Below are positions 15,825 through 25,750 of a DNA stretch of 49,072 nucleotides, one piece after another. Numbering within the stretch: the stretch's first letter is position 1; each line of letters begins with the position of its first letter. The position numbers and the translations under genes were made by a program. This DNA comes from Cellulophaga sp. GTDB lineage: Bacteria; Bacteroidota; Bacteroidia; Flavobacteriales; Flavobacteriaceae. The notes under the pieces were generated by a model, which saw nothing but the letters and a program-made list of their open reading frames with translations, did not search any database and was not told the origin of the DNA. The DNA lies in contig JANQTG010000231.1 of assembly GCA_030731855.1 (NCBI GenBank), positions 21,167-70,238 on the forward strand, read 5' to 3'.

Positions 15825-18344
15825 CTACATCATATCTCCAAAGAAGATAGCATTCATTAATAATTTATTGGTACCATACCAAAAAGCTCTAAAATTAGTG
15901 TTGTCGGTGAAAATCATTACATTTCCTCTGCCTAAACCTTGTACCTGAAAAGGAACACTATTTTTAAGTAATTTTAACTTTTCCTCAGAAATATAACCGC
16001 TCAATAAAGGATTATTAGTGTACTGAATAGGGTTGTTATAACTGTTTTTATTAGGCTCAATATAAATATTGGTATTGCGAAACATAGCAAGACTATTGTT
16101 TTTATATCCAAAATTTATGGGATGTGATCTATCTATTTTAGTCTCGAAAATAGCGCCGCCTGTAACTTGTGCTCCTGAAAACTTTTCTCTTTGTTCGTAG
16201 CTGATATTCTTAGCAACTAAGGTGTCTTTTTTTGTCTTTAGGCTTATAAATTCATTTTTTTCTAGCCATTCTGTTGCACCGCGATATCCTATTACATTTC
16301 CGCCATTTTTTACCCATGCTTTTAACTTTTCAGTTCCTGATTTGTCTAAACCTCCGTAGGTATTTGGGATTATAATTGCCGTATAACGATCTAAATCTGC
16401 TCTGTTGAAGTTGTCGGTATCTAATTTGGTTAGTTTCATGTCATAACGTTGGTCGAATAAATGCCAAATTTCGCCTGCATCATAAGAGGTAATGCCGTTA
16501 CCTACCAGCATCGCAACCTGTTGTTTTTTTATCGTTTTAAACTCGTTACTGCCTAAATCAATACCAACAGTGAGCCCTGTACCCACCGAAATAATATCAA
16601 TGGCACTTTCTTGAGCTACAGTAGTTAAAAATGTGTATAGTTCAGTAGGGTCTACATCTTGGTTTTGAACAGGAATCATAATAGTACCATAATCATAAGA
16701 CTTACCTTCTAGGCTAAAAGGTGTTTTGCCAACTTTAACACGAATTCCTTTGTTTAATAATGCGTTTAACGCTTTTGGAGTATAATATTCATGCCACTCG
16801 AACAAGTAGCCATAAGTTGATTTTGCTCCTATACTACCTTTTAAAGGGGCTAATGTTGTTATTTCACTGCCAGCATTGGTTAAAGAATTTACTTCTTCAT
16901 AATCTACATTAAAAGCTAACGGAAATGTCCAAGCTGAAATATCATAAAAAAGACTGTCCGTAAACGTGGTTCTTTTTTCAAACATTGCTTGCACCAATCT
17001 TTGATTTCTTTGATTTAAGGGAACTACAAAACTATTTTCTTTCTTAAAACTTTTTCCATTAATCGTAGCATCATTTGCTAGTTCATGAAATTTTATTTTC
17101 TGACGTTCTAATATTTCGGCTAAATGCCACGCTTTAGCAGCATCTTTACTATCACCAAAAATTATGGCATTATTTTTATTTTTTACAGCTTCGTTAGCGG
17201 CATCTTTATAAAACTGTTGTTGGTATTTCAAAATTTTAACTCGCATGCCTTGCGCTGCTTCAATAGTAGAAACTGCCGTTACAAATTGGTTGCGAATAGT
17301 GAATGGAAAAGTAATAATTCCGTTATCACTTTCTTGAATATGCCCACGAGAACTGCCTTGTTCGAACAAAATACCTATTCCGCCATTAATATCTGGGAAA
17401 GTTGAGCCTTTGCCGTAATAATAATCATCATAATCTTCTTCCGAATAATATAAAGAACCAATTTTATCTAAAGCTTTTACATGATAGGTACCTATTTCGG
17501 CCGTAAGTTCTTGGTTAATTTTTGGTGTTAATGGATGAACTCTATTGGGTTCTCCTGGCTGAAAAAAGAAGCTAGAATTTGTACCCATTTCATGATGATC
17601 GGTTAAAATATTCGGCATCCAATTATGAAACGTTTCAATGCGTGCTCTGCTTTCTGGTAATTGTACAGGGAGCCAATCTCTGTTCATATCAAACCAGTAA
17701 TGATTGGTACGGCCACCCGGCCAAACTTCGCTATACTCGCGATCATTACCATCCGGATTTAAATTATCGCTTCTGTGCATATTTGCCCAATACGCAAAAC
17801 GCTGTAAACCATCTGGATTAAAAGATGGATCCATTAAAATAATAGTATTTTCTAATAGTTTTTCAATTTCTGGTCCTTCGGCGGCCGCAAGGTAATACGC
17901 ATACGCTAGGCCTGCATTGGCGCCACTTGGTTCGTTACCATGAATTGAAAAACCTTGGTATACAACAATAGGCATATTACTTACGTCACTATTGCTACCA
18001 TTAGTAGTAGTAATAGCCACATGGTTTTTCTGAATTTCGGCTATATTTTGATGATTTTTTGGTGCAGTAATCGTCAATAACAATAATGGACGATCTTCAA
18101 AAGTTTTACCGCGATCTTCTATAGTAATCCGATCACTTGCTTTGGCTAAGGCTTGCATGTAAAAAACAAGTTTATCGTGTGTTACGTGCCATTCGCCTAC
18201 TTCGTGACCAATAATATCTGCAGGCTTTGGAATAGCTGCATTATAGCTAACATTTTGTGGTAAATAATACTCTAGTGATACCTTAGTTTGACTGGTAGCT
18301 ATAGTACACGTGAATGCAATAACAAGTAGTAAAATTTTTTTCAT
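15825..18344 (-). CDS. M14-family zinc carboxypeptidase-like exported peptidase
   Basis: The 839-residue product has a signal peptide (MKKILLLVIAFTCTIATSQ). The peptidase M14 domain lies at about 45-380, with zinc ligands His135 and Glu138 in SIHGNEPSG, a third ligand in DHHEMG (His250 or 251) and the catalytic glutamate in LFEQGSSRG. The second half contains a glutamine-amidotransferase-like domain (around YGGLDKSGTEKL to GYRGATEWL, near 650-690). This architecture is common in Bacteroidota. It probably digests peptides outside the inner membrane. No partner gene is adjacent. Confidence 0.92.
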   Translation of the reverse strand: MKKILLLVIAFTCTIATSQTKVSLEYYLPQNVSYNAAIPKPADIIGHEVGEWHVTHDKLVFYMQALAKASDRITIEDRGKTFEDRPLLLLTITAPKNHQNIAEIQKNHVAITTTNGSNSDVSNMPIVVYQGFSIHGNEPSGANAGLAYAYYLAAAEGPEIEKLLENTIILMDPSFNPDGLQRFAYWANMHRSDNLNPDGNDREYSEVWPGGRTNHYWFDMNRDWLPVQLPESRARIETFHNWMPNILTDHHEMGTNSSFFFQPGEPNRVHPLTPKINQELTAEIGTYHVKALDKIGSLYYSEEDYDDYYYGKGSTFPDINGGIGILFEQGSSRGHIQESDNGIITFPFTIRNQFVTAVSTIEAAQGMRVKILKYQQQFYKDAANEAVKNKNNAIIFGDSKDAAKAWHLAEILERQKIKFHELANDATINGKSFKKENSFVVPLNQRNQRLVQAMFEKRTTFTDSLFYDISAWTFPLAFNVDYEEVNSLTNAGSEITTLAPLKGSIGAKSTYGYLFEWHEYYTPKALNALLNKGIRVKVGKTPFSLEGKSYDYGTIMIPVQNQDVDPTELYTFLTTVAQESAIDIISVGTGLTVGIDLGSNEFKTIKKQQVAMLVGNGITSYDAGEIWHLFDQRYDMKLTKLDTDNFNRADLDRYTAIIIPNTYGGLDKSGTEKLKAWVKNGGNVIGYRGATEWLEKNEFISLKTKKDTLVAKNISYEQREKFSGAQVTGGAIFETKIDRSHPINFGYKNNSLAMFRNTNIYIEPNKNSYNNPIQYTNNPLLSGYISEEKLKLLKNSVPFQVQGLGRGNVMIFTDNTNFRAFWYGTNKLLMNAIFFGDMM

Positions 18345-18375
18345 GTTCGTTTGGTGTTAAGATCTTATAAAAATA

Positions 18376-18407
18376 AAAAACGACGCTGAATAAAGAGCGT
18401 CGTTTTT
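18376..18407. terminator. Intrinsic terminator downstream of DUF3276 gene
   Basis: Arms AAAAACGACGCT and AGCGTCGTTTTT with an 8-base loop. The A and T runs on both sides make it work in either direction. It separates the DUF3276 gene from the downstream M14 gene. Confidence 0.9.
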
Positions 18408-18431
18408 AATAAATTTTAATAAATAATTGAT

Positions 18432-18806
18432 TTAAATATCATCAAAGTTTAAATCAGTAAAGCTATCTGTTGATTTTTCAATGATTGCATCATTATCATC
18501 ATCTTCTTTCTTAAAATCCTTTTGATGACGTTCCGAAATTACTTCTTCCCCTTTTTCATCAATAATATAATCCATCATTTCATCTAAATGTTCCTTAAAA
18601 GCGGAAAAATCTTCTTTATAAAGGTAAATTTTATGTTTTTTGTAATGGAAAGAGCCATCGTCGTGCGTAAACTTTTTACTCTCCGTTACAGTCAAGTAAT
18701 AATCTCCTGCTTTTGTACTTCTAACATCAAAAAAATAAGTTCTTCTTCCAGCTCTCAAAACTTTTGAATAAATCTCTTCTTGATCCATTGCATCTCTGTC
18801 TGCCAT
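18432..18806 (-). CDS. DUF3276 / PUR-domain nucleic-acid-binding protein
   Basis: The 124-residue protein carries a PUR-alpha-like domain (about 10-85), with strands around TYFFDVRSTKAGDYYLTV and the helix FSAFKEHLDEMMDYI. A highly acidic C-terminal tail follows (KKEDDDNDAIIEKS). PUR proteins of Bacteroidota and Borrelia bind single-stranded DNA and RNA and can regulate expression, so a small nucleic-acid-binding regulator is likely. It is its own unit, with a terminator before the M14 gene and an ABC exporter gene ending upstream. Confidence 0.88.
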   Translation of the reverse strand: MADRDAMDQEEIYSKVLRAGRRTYFFDVRSTKAGDYYLTVTESKKFTHDDGSFHYKKHKIYLYKEDFSAFKEHLDEMMDYIIDEKGEEVISERHQKDFKKEDDDNDAIIEKSTDSFTDLNFDDI

Positions 18807-18882
18807 ATTTAAAATCGTCTATTGTTAATGATTAAGTGTAGCGTAAAAGTGAAAAAAAAAAGCTAATCTGACAACATTATTT

Positions 18883-20637
18883 CTAGTTTTCTTTATCTAA
18901 CAGTTGGTCATTATATAATTCTTTGTAGTAACCTTCTACTTCAATTAGGGTATTATGGTTTCCTTCTTGTAGTAAACTACCTTCTTTTAAAATAATAATT
19001 TTATCCGCATTTTTAGCTGAAGAAACTCTGTGACTTACAATAAGAGTAGTTCTATTGGTAGAAGCATTTTTTAAGTTCGTAAGTATTTTTTCTTCTGTTT
19101 CGGTATCTACAGCCGAAAGACAATCGTCAAACAAATATATTTTAGGGTCTTTAATTAATGCCCTTGCAATAGAAACTCGTTGTTTTTGTCCGCCACTTAA
19201 GGTAATTCCTCTTTCGCCAAGTACAGTTTCATATTGCTTGGTGAAATCCATAATATTTTTATGAACCACAGCTTGTTTTGCAACAGCTATTACTTCATCG
19301 TCGGTGGCATCTTCTTTGCCAAATTTTATATTATTTTTAATAGAGTCAGAAAATAAAAAAGCGTCTTGCGGTACGGTGCCAATTTCATTTCTAAGGCTGT
19401 TTAAATTTAACTTTGTGATGGGAACATCATCAATTAAAATTTCTCCAAAGCTAACATCATACAAACGGGCTACTAAATCTAATATGGTAGATTTTCCAGA
19501 ACCTGTTTTGCCAATAAAAGCAACGGTTTCTCCCTTTTCAATCACAAAAGATATATTTTTTAAGGCAGTAATTTCGGTGTCTTCGTAGGTAAAGGTTACA
19601 TTTTTAAATTCAATTTTACCTAGAATCGGTGTTGGTTCAGTAACTTCATTTTGTATGCTAGGAACGATGCTTAGAAATTCATTTATTCTTTTCTGTGAAG
19701 CTTCGGCTCTTTGTACTATCGATGTTAGCCAGCCAATTACAGCCACGGGCCAGGTTAACATGTTTACATAAATTACAAACTCTGCAATAACACCAATCGA
19801 TTCTATTTCTCCACTAATATATTGTTTACCACCAATATAAATTACAAAAATGTTACTAATACCAATTAACAAAACCATTAAAGGAAAAAACCAAGCATTA
19901 ACCCTAGCTAAGTCCATACTTTTGATTTTACCTTCGTTTGCTAAAGCTGTTAATTCTTTATTTATTTTAGGCTCTAAACCATATGCTTTTATAACCGAAA
20001 TACCGGAGAAAGATTCTTGGGTAAAGGTTGATAATTTTGATAAAAATTCCTGAACTATAGTGCTTCTTTGATGAATTACTTTACTTATTTTATAGATCAA
20101 AACGGATAGAAATGGTAAAGGAATTAAGGTATATGCCGCTAAAACAGGGGCGTTGATAAACATTATCGGAATAATAAAAGCAAATAGAGTAATGGTATTA
20201 ATACCATACATTAAGGCAGGGCCGGCATAATTACGAACTTCGCCAACATCTTCACTAATCCGATTCATTAAATCACCCGTTCTATTTTTTTTGTAAAAAT
20301 TTAGGTTTAAAATCAAATAATGATCAAAAACTTCGTTTTTTAAGTCGTATTCAATATACCGAGAGATTTTTATAATCGTCTGGCGCATTAAAAATGTAAA
20401 AAGTGCAGCCAAAAGTGCTGTGCCAACAATAATTAAAATATTCTCTAATAAAAGTTCTTTGGCTTCTGGTTTGGTGAGGATATCACTTCCATAATCTTCA
20501 ACTACTTTAATTGATTTTTTTACATATGATGGCGTTACTAATGAAAATATTCTAGCAACAACAGTTATAAATAATCCTAGTAATAATTGTACACCATATT
20601 TTTTAAAATATTTATTGATGTATTTTAATTCTTTCAT
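18883..20637 (-). CDS. ABC exporter (fused permease-ATPase), Walker B Asp variant
   Basis: The 584-residue half-transporter has six membrane segments in residues 15-320 and a nucleotide-binding domain after about 335. Walker A is GKTGSGKST at 376-384 and the signature LSGGQ is at 480-484. Walker B ends in Asp504-Asp505 (LFDDCLSAVD), so the usual catalytic Glu is Asp. The H-loop is VSHR. It is probably a dimeric exporter of lipids or drugs. It has its own promoter and no second half-transporter beside it, so it is probably a homodimer. Confidence 0.92.
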   Translation of the reverse strand: MKELKYINKYFKKYGVQLLLGLFITVVARIFSLVTPSYVKKSIKVVEDYGSDILTKPEAKELLLENILIIVGTALLAALFTFLMRQTIIKISRYIEYDLKNEVFDHYLILNLNFYKKNRTGDLMNRISEDVGEVRNYAGPALMYGINTITLFAFIIPIMFINAPVLAAYTLIPLPFLSVLIYKISKVIHQRSTIVQEFLSKLSTFTQESFSGISVIKAYGLEPKINKELTALANEGKIKSMDLARVNAWFFPLMVLLIGISNIFVIYIGGKQYISGEIESIGVIAEFVIYVNMLTWPVAVIGWLTSIVQRAEASQKRINEFLSIVPSIQNEVTEPTPILGKIEFKNVTFTYEDTEITALKNISFVIEKGETVAFIGKTGSGKSTILDLVARLYDVSFGEILIDDVPITKLNLNSLRNEIGTVPQDAFLFSDSIKNNIKFGKEDATDDEVIAVAKQAVVHKNIMDFTKQYETVLGERGITLSGGQKQRVSIARALIKDPKIYLFDDCLSAVDTETEEKILTNLKNASTNRTTLIVSHRVSSAKNADKIIILKEGSLLQEGNHNTLIEVEGYYKELYNDQLLDKEN

Positions 20638-20677
20638 TGGTTATACGTGTAGCAATTTCTATTTTGTAGATAATTGA

Positions 20678-20706
20678 CAAAGATAACAGTTTGATATAAA
20701 ACCAAA
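20678..20706 (-). promoter_or_regulatory. Promoter of the ABC exporter gene
   Basis: On the minus strand, TTTG (20706-20703), 17 bases, then TATCTTTG (20685-20678), matches the Bacteroidota promoter pattern. The predicted leader to the ATG at 20637 is about 35 bases. Confidence 0.65.
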
Positions 20707-20804
20707 GAGAATAAAACAAATAAGATATGCTAAAAGCTTAAGGTCTTTTAAAAATATAATACTACTTTTGCGCCTTTAAGTTTAACCAAATTAAGTTCTT
20801 TAAA

Positions 20805-21752
20805 ATGCTTACAAGAAGGCACGTGCGAGTAAAAGTAATGCAAAGCGTTTACGCAATAACACGTTCTAATGACGATTCTTTAGAAAAACAACAGAAATTT
20901 CTAAAGTTCAGTATAGAAAATACCTATGCATTGTACCTACTAATGCTTAGTTTGTTGAAAGAAATACACGCCCTAGCGAAGGAGCAAGTAAAATTATCTT
21001 CCAATAGCTACCTTGCGAATAATACAGAAAACTTTCCTGATAAAGAAAAATTCATTAAGAACCGGTTTTTGCAACTGATTGCCGATAATACTTCACTTAA
21101 AGAAGAGTTAGAACGACGTAAATTAGATAACTGGTATCTAAACGATGAATATGTTAAACTTTTGTATAAAGAGATTGTTCAAAGCGTTGTTTATAAAGAG
21201 TACATGCATAAAAAGGGTTCAAGCTTTGATGATGATAAGCAATTAATTGTGGAACTCTACAAAAATATCATAGCTCCTAACGATAAAATTTATGAGTATT
21301 TTGAAGATGATAAATTGACGTGGATTGATGACATTCCGCTAGTAAATACCTTTATTTTAAAATTATTTAAAAAAGTAAAGCCCAATGTTTTGGAGTCTTA
21401 TTTTTTACCAGAATTGGTGAAAGACCAAGATGATATTGTTTTTGCTAATCGATTATTGACAAAGACTTTATTAAATAATGAGGCTTTAGTAAAAGAAATA
21501 CAAGACAAAACACCCAATTGGGATAAAGACCGGATTGCAGATATTGATGCTATTTTATTGAAGATGGCCATAACCGAATTACTACATTTTCCTTCAATTC
21601 CGGAGCGTGTTACTATGAACGAGTATTTAGAATTAGCCAAAGAGTATAGCACCCCAAAAAGTAGCACGTTTATTAATGGTATTTTAGACAAATTGGTGAA
21701 AGAATACCAAAAAGACGGAAAACTAAATAAAATAGGACGAGGCTTATTATAA
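20805..21752 (+). CDS. nusB: Transcription antitermination factor NusB, long form
   Basis: The 315-residue protein is a NusB-family antitermination factor that acts with NusA, NusE and NusG during rRNA transcription. The opening MLTRRHVRVKVMQSVYAI and the C-terminal NusB domain (about 190-310, with DAILLKMAITELLHFPSIPERVTMNEYLELAKEYS and FINGILDKL) are clear. Typical NusB is 130-160 residues; the middle insert of about 150 is normal for Bacteroidota by family knowledge. A TACTTTTG box at 20763-20770 lies 35 bases before the ATG. It is followed by the lipoprotein and yajC genes. Confidence 0.93.
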   Translation: MLTRRHVRVKVMQSVYAITRSNDDSLEKQQKFLKFSIENTYALYLLMLSLLKEIHALAKEQVKLSSNSYLANNTENFPDKEKFIKNRFLQLIADNTSLKEELERRKLDNWYLNDEYVKLLYKEIVQSVVYKEYMHKKGSSFDDDKQLIVELYKNIIAPNDKIYEYFEDDKLTWIDDIPLVNTFILKLFKKVKPNVLESYFLPELVKDQDDIVFANRLLTKTLLNNEALVKEIQDKTPNWDKDRIADIDAILLKMAITELLHFPSIPERVTMNEYLELAKEYSTPKSSTFINGILDKLVKEYQKDGKLNKIGRGLL

Positions 21753-21795
21753 ATATTGTTTATTTTTGTTTAAAATTTTAAAACTTTAAACGGTT

Positions 21796-22272
21796 ATGAA
21801 AAAAATAATTATCACATTAAGTGCAGTATTCGCTTTAGTTTTAGTTTCTTGTAAAGAAGATGCGACAAGCAAAATTATCAACGCAAATGTTCAGGTTGCT
21901 GAGCAAAGAGATGCCGATGCAAAGAAAATTCCTGTCATGAGCTTTGACAAAACGGAGCACGATTTTGGTACTATATCAGCTAATGCAGCCCAAGAGACCT
22001 TATTTAAATTTACCAATACAGGTAACGCGCCATTAGTAATTACTTCGGCAACGAGCACATGTGGTTGTACGGTGCCTGAAGTTCCAAAAGCACCAATAGC
22101 TCCGGGTGAATCAGGAGAATTATTAGTTAAGTTCAATGGCGCAGGAGCAAATGCAGTTTCTAAAGTTGTGACCGTAACGGCCAATACTGCAAAAGGCACC
22201 GAGCAACTAACAATTAAAGCGTTTGTAACACCAGCCAATCAATTACCTGCAGGACCATTAAAACAATCTTAA
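21796..22272 (+). CDS. DUF1573 lipoprotein
   Basis: The 158-residue product has a lipoprotein signal with lipobox LVSC (Cys19), followed by Lys-Glu-Asp, the charged pattern associated with surface export of Bacteroidota lipoproteins. The DUF1573 domain (about 50-145) has an immunoglobulin-like fold pattern (FDFGTI-like HDFGTI, then CGCTVPEVPKAPIAPGESG). Its function is unknown. It lies 43 bases after nusB with a TATTTTTG box at 21761-21768, so it may have its own promoter, and it is 9 bases before yajC. Confidence 0.88.
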   Translation: MKKIIITLSAVFALVLVSCKEDATSKIINANVQVAEQRDADAKKIPVMSFDKTEHDFGTISANAAQETLFKFTNTGNAPLVITSATSTCGCTVPEVPKAPIAPGESGELLVKFNGAGANAVSKVVTVTANTAKGTEQLTIKAFVTPANQLPAGPLKQS

Positions 22273-22281
22273 TTTAAAATA

Positions 22282-22578
22282 ATGTTAGAACAGTATCCAT
22301 TTTTACCCTTAATCGCCATATTTATCGTTTTTTACTTTTTTATGTTGGCACCGCAAAGAAAGCGTCAAAAGCAAGAAAAAAAGTTTGCAGCTGAATTGAA
22401 AAAAGGAGATAAAATTGTAACCAAAAGCGGACTTCACGGTAAAATCGTTGAACTAAGCGAAAAAGATGATTCTTGTGTTATTGAAACAATGGCAGGAAAA
22501 TTAAAATACGAACGATCAGCACTTTCTATGGAAATGAGTTCTAAGTTAAATGCACCAGCAGTTATCGAGAAAAAGTAA
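22282..22578 (+). CDS. yajC: Preprotein translocase subunit YajC
   Basis: The 98-residue protein has one N-terminal membrane helix (LIAIFIVFYFFMLAPQRKRQK) and a cytoplasmic tail with the KKGDKIVTKSGLHGKI motif. Both the helix with its PQRKR tail and the GDxVxTxGG-like segment are the YajC signature. It associates with SecDF at the Sec translocon. It follows the DUF1573 gene by 9 bases and the unit ends in a strong terminator. Confidence 0.95.
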   Translation: MLEQYPFLPLIAIFIVFYFFMLAPQRKRQKQEKKFAAELKKGDKIVTKSGLHGKIVELSEKDDSCVIETMAGKLKYERSALSMEMSSKLNAPAVIEKK

Positions 22579-22598
22579 CTGAAATAAATTTTCAAAAC

Positions 22599-22628
22599 AA
22601 AAAAGCACCTAAATTTTGGTGCTTTTTT
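22599..22628 (+). terminator. Intrinsic terminator after yajC
   Basis: Arms AAAAAAGCACC and GGTGCTTTTTT with an 8-base loop and a T-run. The A-run on the other side would allow leftward use after pepT as well. Confidence 0.92.
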
Positions 22629-22670
22629 TGTTATGTACAAGTCAGAAAAAAATTTCTGTCTTTGTAACGC

Positions 22671-23903
22671 TTATTCGTAATTTTTAAGAGCAGTTATTTC
22701 ACAAATCTTTACAATGACTTTTACCGCACTTTGCATGCTTTCTACAGGTACATATTCGTATTTTCCATGAAAATTATGGCCACCTGCAAAAATATTTGGA
22801 CATGGTAAACCCATAAAACTGAGCTGCGAGCCATCTGTTCCACCTCTAATTGGTTTTATGATTGGGGTAATGTTTAAGGCTTCCATTGCCTCTTTAGCAG
22901 TTTCAACAATATGAAAAACAGGTGCTATTTTTTCGCGCATATTAAAATATTGATCTTTTATAACTACAGTAATACTTTCACCATAAATGTTATTTAGTGT
23001 ATTTGTTAAAGTGCGCAATAATTCTTTTCGTTCCTCAAACTTATCGTAGTCATGATCTCGAATAATAAGCTCTATTTTTGAATGTTCAATACTACCAGTT
23101 ATGTGGTGTACATGAAAAAATCCTTCGCTGTCTGTTGTTTTTTCAGGAACTTCATTTTCTGGCAATAAGGCTATAAATTCGTTTGCTATGCGGATAGAAT
23201 TAATCATTTTATTCTTCGCATAACCAGGATGAACGCTTTTTCCTTTAATGGTAATCTCAGCACTTGCGGCGTTAAAATTTTCATATTCTAGCTCCCCAAT
23301 CTGACTACCGTCCATCGTGTATGCCCATGCTGCTCCAAATTTTTCAACATCAAACTTATGCGCTCCTCTACCAATTTCTTCATCAGGTGTAAACCCAATT
23401 TTTATGGTGCCGTGTGTTATCTCAGGATGCTGAATTAAATATTCCATGGCTGTAATAATCTCTGTAATTCCCGCTTTATCATCAGCGCCTAATAGGGTAG
23501 TGCCATCTGTTGTTATTAAAGTCTGACCTTTGTAGAGGAGTAAATCTTCAAAATAATCGGGCGATAAAATAATGTTTTGTTCTTTGTTGAGAACAATATC
23601 TTTTCCGTTGTAATTCGTAATTATTTGCGGATTTACATTGGTACCAGAAAAATCTGGAGAGGTATCAAAATGCGAAATAAAACCAATTGTAGGTACTTTT
23701 TTATCTGTATTACTAGGTAAAGTAGCCATAATATAGGCGTTTTCGTCAACAGAAACATCGTGCATGCCTATGGCCTTTAAATCAGCGACTAATTTATGCG
23801 CTAAAACCCATTGTTTTTCAGTGCTGGGTGTAGTATCAGAAGTAGCATCACTTTGAGTGTCTATGGTAACATAGCTCAAAAAACGGTCAATAATATGTTG
23901 CAT
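22671..23903 (-). CDS. pepT: Peptidase T (tripeptide aminopeptidase)
   Basis: The 410-residue M20-family zinc tripeptidase is cytoplasmic. Metal-ligand motifs are SHFDTS (about residue 78), GADDKAG, TPDEEIG with the catalytic Glu pair, MDGSQIG and the C-terminal GGHNFHG. The lid/dimerisation domain lies at about 210-320. Length and motif order match PepT throughout. It cleaves N-terminal residues from tripeptides. It is a single gene, convergent with yajC. Confidence 0.95.
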   Translation of the reverse strand: MQHIIDRFLSYVTIDTQSDATSDTTPSTEKQWVLAHKLVADLKAIGMHDVSVDENAYIMATLPSNTDKKVPTIGFISHFDTSPDFSGTNVNPQIITNYNGKDIVLNKEQNIILSPDYFEDLLLYKGQTLITTDGTTLLGADDKAGITEIITAMEYLIQHPEITHGTIKIGFTPDEEIGRGAHKFDVEKFGAAWAYTMDGSQIGELEYENFNAASAEITIKGKSVHPGYAKNKMINSIRIANEFIALLPENEVPEKTTDSEGFFHVHHITGSIEHSKIELIIRDHDYDKFEERKELLRTLTNTLNNIYGESITVVIKDQYFNMREKIAPVFHIVETAKEAMEALNITPIIKPIRGGTDGSQLSFMGLPCPNIFAGGHNFHGKYEYVPVESMQSAVKVIVKICEITALKNYE

Positions 23904-24069
23904 TTGTAAATTTTTTATAAAAGTACGCTATGAGTTTTTTAAATTTTCATGTTTAATTTGTTTTGTTTACTAATTTTTAAGTACCTAATGTATGAATTTG
24001 ATAATCAGTAAGTTCAAACTATCTTTTTTAAAATAAAAAAACTATATTTGGATAAAACCAACACTTCAT

Positions 24070-24648
24070 ATGAATATTTCACCAGATAAATCTACTTGGT
24101 TTTTGTTTGTACAAGGTGACTTAAATGTGTTTTCTTCATTATTTAAAGGGTATTACCCTTCACTTCATAATTATGGTTTAAAAATATCGGGAGATATTGA
24201 ACTTACAGAAGATTGCTTACAAGATTTTTTTATTTATCTCTACGAGCATCGCGAAAGTCTTGGAGAGGTTAATCATATAAAATCTTATTTATTTATCTCA
24301 TTCAGAAGAGCAATTTTTAAAAAATTAAAGGAAACTAGAAAATTTCTAAGTTTAGAAGATACGAATGAAAAAGCAATTAAATTTCAATTTTCTGAAGCAG
24401 AATTAGCGGAACAAAGAGAATTTACTTCCATACAGAAAAGTACGCTTGCCATGCTGCTAAATAATTTGTCTCCACGAGAAAAAGAAGTAGTTTATTTAAA
24501 ATATTATAGCGATTTAAAAACAAATGAGATTGCTGAAATTATGAATATAGGTTACCAAAGTGTTTTGAATATGCTTCAGAAGGCTTTTGTTAAGCTTAGG
24601 GCTAGTACTGAGGATGAGACCATTAGAGCCATTTTGAAAAAATCTTAA
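24070..24648 (+). CDS. ECF sigma factor (FecI/RpoE-like, extracytoplasmic signalling)
   Basis: The 192-residue sigma-70 protein has region 2 at about 15-90 (LTEDCLQDFFIYLYEH and the HIKSYLFISFRRAIFKK segment) and region 4 at about 120-185 (LSPREKEVVYLKYYSDLKTNEIAE). It should direct RNA polymerase to promoters controlled by the FecR-like protein encoded next. A TATATTTG box lies at 24043-24050, 20 bases before the ATG. Gene order sigma, anti-sigma, receptor matches classical FecI-FecR-FecA signalling. Confidence 0.92.
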   Translation: MNISPDKSTWFLFVQGDLNVFSSLFKGYYPSLHNYGLKISGDIELTEDCLQDFFIYLYEHRESLGEVNHIKSYLFISFRRAIFKKLKETRKFLSLEDTNEKAIKFQFSEAELAEQREFTSIQKSTLAMLLNNLSPREKEVVYLKYYSDLKTNEIAEIMNIGYQSVLNMLQKAFVKLRASTEDETIRAILKKS

Positions 24649-24735
24649 AATTTTCTTAAAAAAATAGGGTATAGTATTGATTCATTTATCTCTTTATAAG
24701 TAAGGGGTTCATTATTTTGAGTTCTAAAATAATAG

Positions 24736-25725
24736 ATGGAAGAAACAAACAATACTTTTTTAGAAAAACTTTTAAATGATTCTTCATTTAAAAACTGGGT
24801 ATATAAAACCAATAAAAACGATGTAGTTTTTTGGAACCATTGGATTAAAAATAATCCGGAAGAAATAACAACGATCTATACCGCCAAATCTATTGTACTA
24901 GGAGTATCTTTTAATAAAACCAAAGTTGATGAAGACCTTATAAATAATAAGTTGAAAGATGTCTTAGATAAAATTCAACCCTCAAAACATTCAAATTTCA
25001 AAAAGAACAAGACTACTTCTAAAATAAGAAAAATTCAATTTCTAGTGGCGACCGTTGCAGCAGTCGGAATTTTATTCGTAGCGATAAATTTTTTCACTGA
25101 TCAACACATATCTTATAAAACTGGTTTTGGAGAAACACTAGATTTAAAATTAGCCGATGGTACCTTAGTTACTTTAAATGGCAATTCTGAAATAAGTTAC
25201 GAAAAAGATTTTCCCAGAGCTGTGCACTTAAAAGGAGAAGCTTACTTTAAAGTAAAATCACTACCAGCTACAAAAGCCAAATTTTGGGTACAAACAGAAA
25301 ATTTGAAAGTTGAAGTTTACGGCACACATTTTAATGTAAGTGCTAGAGATAAAAAAACTGATGTTTTATTAGATGAAGGCGCTATTAAGTTGGTTCTAAA
25401 GGGTGGTGAAAGGAAACAAATGATTCCAGGAGAATTAGTTTCTTTTTCCGAAAAACAAGTCATTCATCAGAAAATTAATGAAACTTTAAAATATGCAACT
25501 TGGAAAAACGACACCTATATTTTTAACAACATGCCACTCGTTGAGGTTTTGGAATATATAGAAAACACCTACGGTTTTCCTTTTGAATTTAAAAACCCAG
25601 CATCAAAATCATTACTTATTTCGGGAGGAATACCTAACGAAAATTTAACTATTTGTTTATCGGCTATACAAAAATCTGTTGGTGTTGATATTCAAATAAC
25701 AGACGATAAACTAATCATTAACTAA
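24736..25725 (+). CDS. FecR-family anti-sigma factor / signal transducer
   Basis: The 329-residue protein has a cytoplasmic N-terminus that would bind the sigma factor, one membrane helix at about 101-119 (QFLVATVAAVGILFVAINF), and a periplasmic FecR domain (about 130-230, TGFGETLDLKLADGTLVTLN, VYGTHFNVSARD). A C-terminal DUF4974-like STN-fold domain (about 255-327) ends the protein. It should transmit a receptor signal across the periplasm to release the sigma factor. The gap to the sigma gene is 87 bases and to the receptor gene 25 bases. Confidence 0.92.
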   Translation: MEETNNTFLEKLLNDSSFKNWVYKTNKNDVVFWNHWIKNNPEEITTIYTAKSIVLGVSFNKTKVDEDLINNKLKDVLDKIQPSKHSNFKKNKTTSKIRKIQFLVATVAAVGILFVAINFFTDQHISYKTGFGETLDLKLADGTLVTLNGNSEISYEKDFPRAVHLKGEAYFKVKSLPATKAKFWVQTENLKVEVYGTHFNVSARDKKTDVLLDEGAIKLVLKGGERKQMIPGELVSFSEKQVIHQKINETLKYATWKNDTYIFNNMPLVEVLEYIENTYGFPFEFKNPASKSLLISGGIPNENLTICLSAIQKSVGVDIQITDDKLIIN

Positions 25726-25750
25726 AGAATAATAACTTAAACTCAAAACT

